DNA from: Limnomonas spitsbergensis
Taxonomy: Eukaryota; Chlorophyta; Chlorophyceae; Chlamydomonadales
Reading direction: 5' to 3'
Length of the DNA: 64,000 nt
NCBI GenBank assembly: GCA_037349105.1
Contig: JAYJMM010000111.1
Coordinates: forward strand, 1,488,001-1,552,000
The notes below the pieces were generated by a model. It did not search any database and was not told the origin of the DNA. It saw only the letters and a list, made by a program, of their open reading frames with translations. The position numbers and the translations under genes are program-made. Positions 1 through 9,300 of this stretch are shown piece by piece; position 1 is the stretch's first letter, and every line of letters begins with the position of its first letter.

Positions 1-345
1 ATCCACACAAACCCACTCCCCCCCTCTCACCCCGCAGTCTGCCTACGCCAGTCCTCTTGAATCGCCTCTATACAGTGCATCCACACAAACCCACTCCCCC
101 CCTCTCACCCCGCAGTCTGCCTACGCCAGTCCTCTTGAATCGCCTCTATACAGTGCATCCACACAAACCCACTCCCCCCCTCTCACCCCGCAGTCTGCCT
201 ACGCCAGTCCTCTTGAATCGCCTCTATACAGTGCATCCACACAAACCCACTCCCCCCCTCTCACCCCGCAGTCTGCCTACGCCAGTCCTCTTGAATCGCC
301 TCTATACAGTGCATCCTCACAAACCCACTCCCCCCCTCTCACCCC
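1..345. repeat. 78-bp tandem array of exon 9 3' end plus donor
   Basis: About 4.5 copies of a 78-bp unit run from the left edge. Read on the minus strand, each contains the last codons of J1-like exon 9 (GACTGGCGTAGGCAGACT) followed by GCGGG|GTGAGAGG, so the splice donor itself is repeated. The array presumably continues outside the window. Confidence 0.92.
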
Positions 346-3300
346 GCAGTCTGCCTACGCCAGTCCTCAGGGATCGCCTCCATCCCATTCTGCGCCGCCA
401 GCAGCGCTCCAATAAGGCACGACCGGCTGCAGTTATCCCCGCCCGCCAGCAGGTTGGCCCGCACGCCCGCCACGTAGCTGTCATACGATGCCACTGCAAG
501 GACCACGTTCACAAACGCAGCTGGGTTGCCGCAGGCCGGGCCGTTACACCAGACAGACCCTGGCATGTGGCAGTGGGTGGCAGGGGTCATGCAGGGTGCC
601 TCAGCTTAAGCTCAGCCACACTGTGGCAGCGGCGGTGGCAGTGGGCAGCAGGGAGTCAGCAGGGTTATGCAGGGAGCCTTTTTCTTTTCTCATCTTCAGT
701 TCATCTACAGTTCAGCCACAGTTCAGCCACAGTTCAGCCATGGGATGCCGCATGCCGTGCCACTACACCAGACAGACCCTGGCATGTGGCAGTGGGCTTT
801 GCCTTTCTCAGCTACAGTTCAGCTACAATGTGGCAGTGGCAGTGGGCAGGTGGGGCATGCAGGGAGCATGTTTTCTTTCTCATCCAAAGTTCATCTTCAG
901 TTCAGCCACAGTTCAGCCACAGTTCAGCCGCAGTTCAGCCACAGTTCAGACACAGTTCAGCTGCAATTCAGCCACAGTTCAGCTGCAATTCAGCCACAGT
1001 TCAGCCACAAGTGTAGGGTCACCACTCCTTTTACGCAACAGTCCTGTCCACGATCACCTACATTGGATCTTTGTATAATCCAATCTAAACTTGTACTCAC
1101 AAGTGAAATGTGACAACTCCTCCTTATACGCAGTAGTCTTGTCCACGATCACCTACATTGGATCTTTGTATGATCCAATCTAAGCTTGTACTCACAAGTG
1201 AAATGTGACAAATCCTCCTTATACGCAGTAGTCTTGTCCACGATCACCTACATTGGATCTTTGTATGATCCAATCTAAGCTTGTACTCACAAGTGAAAGG
1301 TGACAACTCCTCCTTATACGCAGTAGTCTTGTCCACGATCACCTACATTGGATCTTTGTATGATCCAATCTAAGCTTGTACTCACAAGTGAAAGGTGACA
1401 ACTCCTCCTTATACGCAGTAGTCTTGTCCACGATCACCTACATTGGATCTTTGTATGATCCAATCTAAGCTTGTACTCACAAGTGAAAGGTGACAACTCC
1501 TCCTTATACGCAGTAGTTTTGTCCACGATCACCTACATTGGATCTTTGTATGATCCAATCTAAGCTTGTACTCACAAGTGAAAGGTGACAACTCCTCCTT
1601 ATACGCAGTAGTCTTGTCCACGATCACTTACATTGGATCTTTGTATGATCCAATCTAAGCTTGTACTCACAAGTGAAAGGTGACAACTCCTCCTTATACG
1701 CAGTAGTCTTGTCCACCATCTCCTTCATGTAAGCGGGGACCTCATACTGCAGCTCTGTGAGTGGAGGTGGGTAAAGGGGGGGGGGGGGGGGCAGGAGGGA
1801 GGGAGGTAAAGGGGGAGGGGGGAGCAGGAGGGAGGGGGGACCTCGTACTGCAGCTCTGTGAGTGGAAGTGGGTAAAGGGGGGGGGGGGGGGGCGGGAGAG
1901 GGATGTGGCCAGAGTCAGGATCTGACACTGTTAAAGGGACTCGGGAGTAAAGTAAGACGGTGTGTTACATTCCGCAGACGGTGAAAAGTTGACAGAAGAA
2001 CAGCAACAAAAACGCAACCTTTTTCGAAGCTTCAGTTTCCAGCCGAAAGACATCTTATTTCTCTGCGGCCTCCCACCTGACCCATCCCCCCACTCCCCAC
2101 CTTGCATCGTGCACTTGGCCCCCATACCTCAATACACCAGCACCACCCTCATCTCTCCGTGTAAGCTTCTATCCCCCCCCCCTCCCCTCTCCCCCATGCA
2201 CGTTGCAGGGGGTGCGCTCGGAGCCTCTAGGCCCCACCAGCACCCCCCATCTCTCCGCCTACCCTTCTATCTTCCTCTTCATCCCGTACCCTCATCTCTC
2301 TGTCAAACCTACTACCATCCCTCCCTCTCTTACCCTCTTGCCCCTGACACCCCTACACACACCTTGCAGCGGCGCACTCTTAGCCCCCAGGCCCCGATAC
2401 ACCACCAGCACCCTCAACTCTCTGCCTCACGTTCTATCCTCCCTCTCTTGCCCTCTTCCCCCTTCCCCTCACCTTGCAGCGGCGCGCTCTTAGCCCCCAG
2501 GCCCCGATACACCAGCGCCCTCATCTCCCCGTCGAGTCCACTGTTGTCCTGCAAAGACCCCTGCAGCGCCGCGTCCACGGAGCATCCCTCTAACACCACC
2601 TTCTCAAGCACACGTACCGCAGCCAGGCCAAACCTGGGGAGACAGGGTTAAGGGTTGAGTTGTTTTTTTACACTAAGGGTTCAGAGTTCACAAGCACAAA
2701 CACACTGTAGGCAGGCCAAGCCTGGGGGGCTGGGTTTAGGGTTAGAGTAGAAGGGTCTTCTGTTGAGGGTTTAGGGGTTTCATGCTTCAAAGGGAGTTAT
2801 GCCCCAAATGTAGGGTTCAGGGATTGTTGTGTAGGGTGAAGGGTTCACAAGCGCACACACACTGCAGCCAGGCCTTAACTAGGGGTCAGGAGTCCAGGGT
2901 ATAGGGTATGGAGTTCAGATTTTAAGGTCCGGAGTTCAGGGCCAGGGTCAAGAGTTCGGGGTCCGGAATTCAGGGTTTAGGGTTCAGGGTTCGGAGGTCA
3001 GGGTTGAGGGTCCAGAGGTCAGGGTCCAGAGTTCAGGGTCTAGGGTCTGGTGTTCAAGGTTCAGGGTTCCACAGCAAACAAATTGCAGCCAGGCCAAACC
3101 TAGGGTTATGAGTTTTAGGCTTAGGGTTTCAAAGCACCCGTTTTGAAGCCATGCCATGTCGAACCTAAGTAAGGGACCTGCAAGACGGTACGATGGGTTG
3201 CGGAGGGCAAGAGGAGGGTGGGATGGGGGATGCAGGGCATGAGGAGGGTGGGACAGAGCGGTCCATGGGGGGGGGGGGGGGGGGGTAGGACGGGGGGTTG

Positions 3301-6300
3301 CAGGAAAGGAGGGGGATGGTATGGGGGGCTGTAGAACAGAAGAAGCACAGAATGGGCCGCAGAGGGGAGGGGGGGTATGATTCAAACGCAGAGATGGGTG
3401 GTATGATTCAAACGCAGAGAAGGGTGGTATGATTCAAACGCAGAGATGGGTGGTATGATTCAAACGCAGAGATGGGTGGTATGATTCAAACGCAGAGATG
3501 GGTGGTATGATTCAAACGCAGAGATGGGTGGTATGATTCAAACGCAGAGAAGCACAGGATGGGCCGCAGAGGGGAGGGGTGGTATGATTCAAACGCAGAG
3601 ATGGGTGGTATGATTCAAACGCAGAGAAGCACAGGATGGGCCTCAGAGGGGAGGGGGGGTATGATTCAAACGCAGAGATGGGTGGTATGATTCAAACGCA
3701 GAGAAGCACAGGATGGGCCACAGAGGGGAGGGGGGGTATGATTCAAACGCAGAGATGGGTGGTATGATTCAAACGCAGAGAAGCACAGGATGGGCCTCAG
3801 AGGGGAGGGGGGGTATGATTCAAACGCAGAGATGGGTGGTATGATTCAAACGCAGAGAAGCACAGGATGGGCCGCAGAGGGGAGGGGGGGTGTGATTCAA
3901 ACGCAGAGATGGGTGGTATGATTCAAACGCAGAGAAGCACAGGATGGGCCGCAGAGGGGAGGGGGGGTATGATTCAAACGCAGAGATGGGTGGTATGATT
4001 CAAACGCAGAGAAGCACAGGATGGGCCTCAGAGGGGAGGGGGGGTGTGATTGAAACGCAGAGATGGGTGGTATGATTCAAACGCAGAGAAGGGTGGTATG
4101 ATTCAAACGCAGAGAAGCACAGGATGGGCCGCAGAGGGGAGGGGGGGTATGATTCAAACGCAGAGATGGGTGGTATGATTCAAACGCAGAGAAGCACAGG
4201 ATGGGCCTCAGAGGGGAGGGGGGGTATGATTCAAACGCAGAGATGGGTGGTATGATTCAAACGCAGAGAAGCACAGGATGGGCCTCAGAGGGGAGGGGGG
4301 GTGTGATTCAAACGCAGAGATGGGTGGTATGATTCAAACGCAGAGAAGGGTGGTATGATTCAAACGCAGAGAAGCACAGGATGGGCCGCAGAGGGGAGGG
4401 GGGGTGTGATTCAAACGCAGAGATGGGTGGTATGATTCAAACGCAGAGAAGAGTGGTATGATTCAAACGCAGAGAAGCACAGGATGGGCCGCAGAGGGGA
4501 GGGGGGGGGTATGATTCAAACGCAGAGATGGGTGGTATGATTCAAACGCAGAGATGGGTGGTATGATTCAAACGCAGAGAAGGGTGGTATGATTCAAACG
4601 CAGAGAAGCACAGAATGGACAGCAGAGGGGAGGGAGGGGTATGATTCAAACGCAGAGATGGGTGGTATGATTCAAACGCAGAGAAGCACAGAATGGACAG
4701 CAGAGGGGAGGGGGGGGTATGATTCAAACGCAGAGAAGGGTGGTATGATTCAAACGCAGAGAAGCACAGAATGGACAGCAGAGGGGAGGGGGGGGTATGA
4801 TTCAAACGCAGAGATGGGTGGTATGATTCAAACGCAGAGAAGCCAAGAATGGACAGCAGAGGGGAGGGGGGGGGTATGATTCAAACGCAGAGATGGGTGG
4901 TATGATTCAAACGCAGACAAGGGTGGTATGATTCAAACGCAGAGAAGCACAGGATAGGCCGCAGAGGGGAGGGGGGGGTATGATTCAAACGCAGAGATGG
5001 GTGATATGATTCAAACGCAGAGATGGGTGGTATGATTCAAACGCAGAGATGGGTGGTATGATTCAAACGCAGAGATGGGTGGTATGATTCAAACGCAGAG
5101 ATGGGTGGTATGATTCAAACGCAGAGATGGGTGGTATGATTCAAACGCAGAGATGGGTGGTATGATTCAAACGCAGAGATGGGTGGTATGATTCAAACGC
5201 AGAGATGGGTGGTATGATTCAAACGCAGAGATGGGTGGTATGATTCAAACGCAGAGATGGGTGGTATGATTCAAACGCAGAGAAGGGTGGTATGATTCAA
5301 ACGCAGAGAAGCACAGGATGGGCCGCAGAGGGGAGGGGGGGTATGATTCAAACGCAGAGATGGGTGGTATGATTCAAACGCCGAGAAGGGTGGTATGATT
5401 CAAACGCAGAGAAGCACAGGATGGGCCGCAGAGGGGAGGGGTGGTATGATTCAAACGCAGAGATGGGTGGTATGATTCAAAAGCAGAGAAGGGTGGTATG
5501 ATTCAAACGCAGAGATGGGGGGAATGATTCAAACGCAGAGAAGCACAGGATAGGCCGCAGAGGGGAGGGGGGGTGTGATTCAAACGAACCTGACGGCTGT
5601 GTTATTGTTCTGTCGTACCCGAATGGCCTGCTCAGCTGCTGTGCCGCACTAAATGGTGTGCAGGTCCAGGGGTTGAGCGCACCTGGCTGCGTCGTGCTAG
5701 GGTTCAGGGTTAATGATTGAAGCGCACCTGACAGCTGTGTCATTGTTCTGTTGTACGCGGATGGCCTGCTCAGCCACTTCCAGCAGGCGGGGGTGGCCGG
5801 CGTACTTTGCCACAACAATTGCAGCCTGCAACACACAGGCAGGTCATCACTCATCACACATAAGTATATCCTCACACTTTCACACTCTCACACCCACTCT
5901 TCATGCAGTAGATAACATGTGAAGGCAAGTGAGACAAGACAGCATGCACCTGTGTTGTTTGCTGTTGGTACTATGTACTGCTGGTGCAATGTACAGCTGG
6001 TGTAACATACTGTTGGTGCAATGTACAGCTGGTGTTACGTACTGTTGGTGCAATGTACAGCTGGTGTTACGCACTGTCGGTTCAATGTACAGCTGGTGCT
6101 TGAAGCTTTTGGAGCTATGCCTTGCTGGTATCATGTACTGCTTGTGTCTGGAACTTCTGGTGCTCTGTACTGCTGATGTACTGCAAGCCTGGTGTGCTGT
6201 ACTGCATGTGTTCTGTACTACTGTTGTCTTATATTGATGCTGAACTGTACTGCTGGTGTGTTTGGTGATGCACATGTCACGTACTGCTAGTGCAGAGGCA

Positions 6301-9300
6301 ATATACCGTAGAAGCCTTTCCTTGGACCCCGAGTGGCCATCGCGGTTGTTGCGATCCCACAAAGGGGCAAAGGGTTGTATCTCTGGACCTACGAGATGTA
6401 TCCGTCTCAGTAAACAATGGATGCGGGATGGCAAACCTCTGGGATCCCTGGGTGCCGGCAGGCTGCACACAAAGCTAGGTGGTAGGTTACCCAGTGCTAC
6501 GGCCGATCGGGTGCCGGAGGGCGTATATCTTTCTTTCTTTGGGTCCCCGCCCCCTCCCCCCCCTCAATACACACACCTCCATCTGTCAACAAAAAAAACA
6601 CAAGCAAAATAGTTTCATGTAACTCATTTTTGGGGTCAATCACACCTTAGCGAAGCAGTTGGCCTGTCCATCCGTCTCATGCCCACACTCGATGCCCTTC
6701 TTGCCCGCCTCGTGCTTCTCCACCACCGCTCTCACGCTGCATGTCAAGCAGACAGGGTTCAGGGGCCAGGGTTTGACAAATACGATCAAGGGTTTAGGGG
6801 GGCGGGGCGGGCAGGAGGGCGCAAACACCGAAGCCTAAAGCGTTCGGACTTTACAGGTTAGCGGGGGAGCACGAGTAAGCGGTGTGTGGGCAGGCGTGAG
6901 GTGCTTTGTTGGCAGTGGGGTGGATAAGGGGTGGGGTGAGGAAGAGGGGGTGGAGGGCGGGAGGGGCCTTGGCTCCGATGCCAACGCAAATATGAGAAAT
7001 AAACCTGCCCTCTTCGCTGCGATAATGCACCTCCCACGCCGTGCCTTGTATAGCAGTATGCAGTACATGTCCACCTTGCACTGCGGAACGCAGTGCAGGC
7101 CCACCTGCGGTACGCAGTGCAGACCCACCACGCAGTGCAGACCCACCTGCGGTATGCAGTGCAGACCCACCTTGAAATGCGGTACACTGTACAGACCCAC
7201 CTTGCGTTGCGGTACGCAGTACATGACGTGAAGTACTCCGCAATGCCCTGCGGGTGCAACCACCACCGTGTCACCAGCAGGTTTGAATCAGTGTGAATGT
7301 GTATTGGGATGAGCGAGCACAGGTGGCATGTTGGCGTACGAGGGCCTGAATTCATGTTGGTGTACAAGGGCCTAAATTCATGTCCTAGCCTGATTTCAAG
7401 GGGTTAAGAGTTTGTGTCACAGTCGAGAGATGGCTGGGCTAAGGGTGTAGGGTTTGTGTCACAGTCAAGAGACGACTGGGCTAAGGGTGTAGGGTTTAGG
7501 GTTTGTGTCACAGTCGAGAGACGACTGGGCTAAGGGTGTAGGGTTTAGGGTTTGTGTCACAGTCAAGAGACGACTGGGCTAAGGGTTAAGGGTTTAGGGT
7601 TTGTGTCACAGTCAAGAGACGACTGGGCTAAGGGTTAAGGGTTTAGGGTTTGTGTCACAGTCAAGAGACGACTGGGCTAAGGGTTAAGGGTTTAGGGTTT
7701 GTGTCACAGTCAAGAGACGACTGGGCTTAGGGTTAAGGGTTTAGGGTTTGTGTCACAGTCAAGAGACGACTGGGCTAAGGGCTAAGGGTTTAGGGTTTGT
7801 GTCACAGTCAAGAGACGACTGGGCTAAGGGTTAAGGGTTTGTGTCACAGTCAAGAGACGACTGGGCTAAGGGTTTAGGGTTTGTGTCACAGTCAAGAGAC
7901 GACTGGGCTAAGGGTCAAGGGTTTAGGGTTTGTGTCACAGTCGAGAGACGACTGGGCTAAGGGTTAAGGGTTAAGGGTTTGTGTCACAGTCGAGAGACGA
8001 CTGGGCTAAGGGTTAAGGGTTTAGGGTTTGTGTCACAGTCAAGAGACGACTGGGCTAAGGGTTAAGGGTTTAGGGTTTGTGTCACAGTCAAGAGACGACT
8101 GGGCTAAGGGTTAAGGGTTTAGGGTTTGTGTCACAGTCAAGAGACGACTGGGCTAAGGGTTAAGGGTTTAGGGTTTGTGTCACAGTCAAGAGACGACTGG
8201 GCTAAGGGTTAAGGGTTTAGGGTTTGTGTCACAGTCAAGAGACGACTGGGCTAAGGGTTAAGGGTTTAGGGTTTGTGTCACAGTCAAGAGACGACTGGGT
8301 TTCCGAGGGGATCATATCGTAAATTGTTTTATCCTTGAATGGTCAACCTTTCCTGTCCTTAACCCCAGACCATAACCCTGATCCCTGAACCCTGGATTGT
8401 TGACTTTTTTGTGCTTAATATATTATAATTGTGGCATCAGGACGTACTGATGCTCCCCTGAACCTTGTAAGAAGAAGTAAGAACAACATGTGGTTTCCAA
8501 TCCTTCGAGATGTTCAGGTTGCTCCAGTGGGAAACCCTAAACACTTAACCCTGCACCTGGTGGAATTCAGCGTTGTTGAACTAGGCAACACATCGAGTAG
8601 ATGCTCACACTCATCTCGGTTGTGTAAGGGAATTCAGCTACACTTCAGCTACACTTAAGCTACACTTCAAGTGAGAGGGTTCAACGTTGTTGAACTTGGC
8701 AACACGTCGAAGACGTGCTCATGCTCATATCTGCTGTGTAAGGGCACTTCAGCTACATTTCAGCTACACTTCAGCAACACTTCAGCAATACTTCAGCTAC
8801 ACTTCAGCTGGGAGAATTCGATCTTGTTGAACTAGGCAACAAGTTAAGAAAGTGCTCATGTAGATCTCTGTTGTTGAAGGGCAAATCAGCTACACTTCAG
8901 CTACACCACAGCCTAAGACCAGGTTGGCCTGTTGCAGCAAGCCATACCGCTTGGAACATTTGCCTGAGGTCGATCAAGATGAAGACCCCATCGGACCAGT
9001 AGGGGACGCCCAATGGCCAGCCAGGGGGGTCTGATACTCACCCAAATGAATGCTGGCGCTCAAACAATAAATGCCGGACATCGTACATCGGGGGCCGGCG
9101 TGCTTTAAGGTTTAGGGTTTAGGGCTTGGGACGGTGTTTACCACTCATTCCGTAGACCAGCAACATACACTAAACTGTGGTTAAACTTACACACAACATA
9201 CCAAAGCATGGACTGGCTCTTACAAACGTAAAATAGACAAAGCCATACCAGAAACAGCAACGAGATCACACCAGAAACATTCACTAAAATCCAGAATCCA

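Noticed and set aside
3300..5600. Satellite DNA of a centromere
   Set aside because: The array is about 2.2 kb, heterogeneous, and lies within a gene whose exons are intact on both sides.
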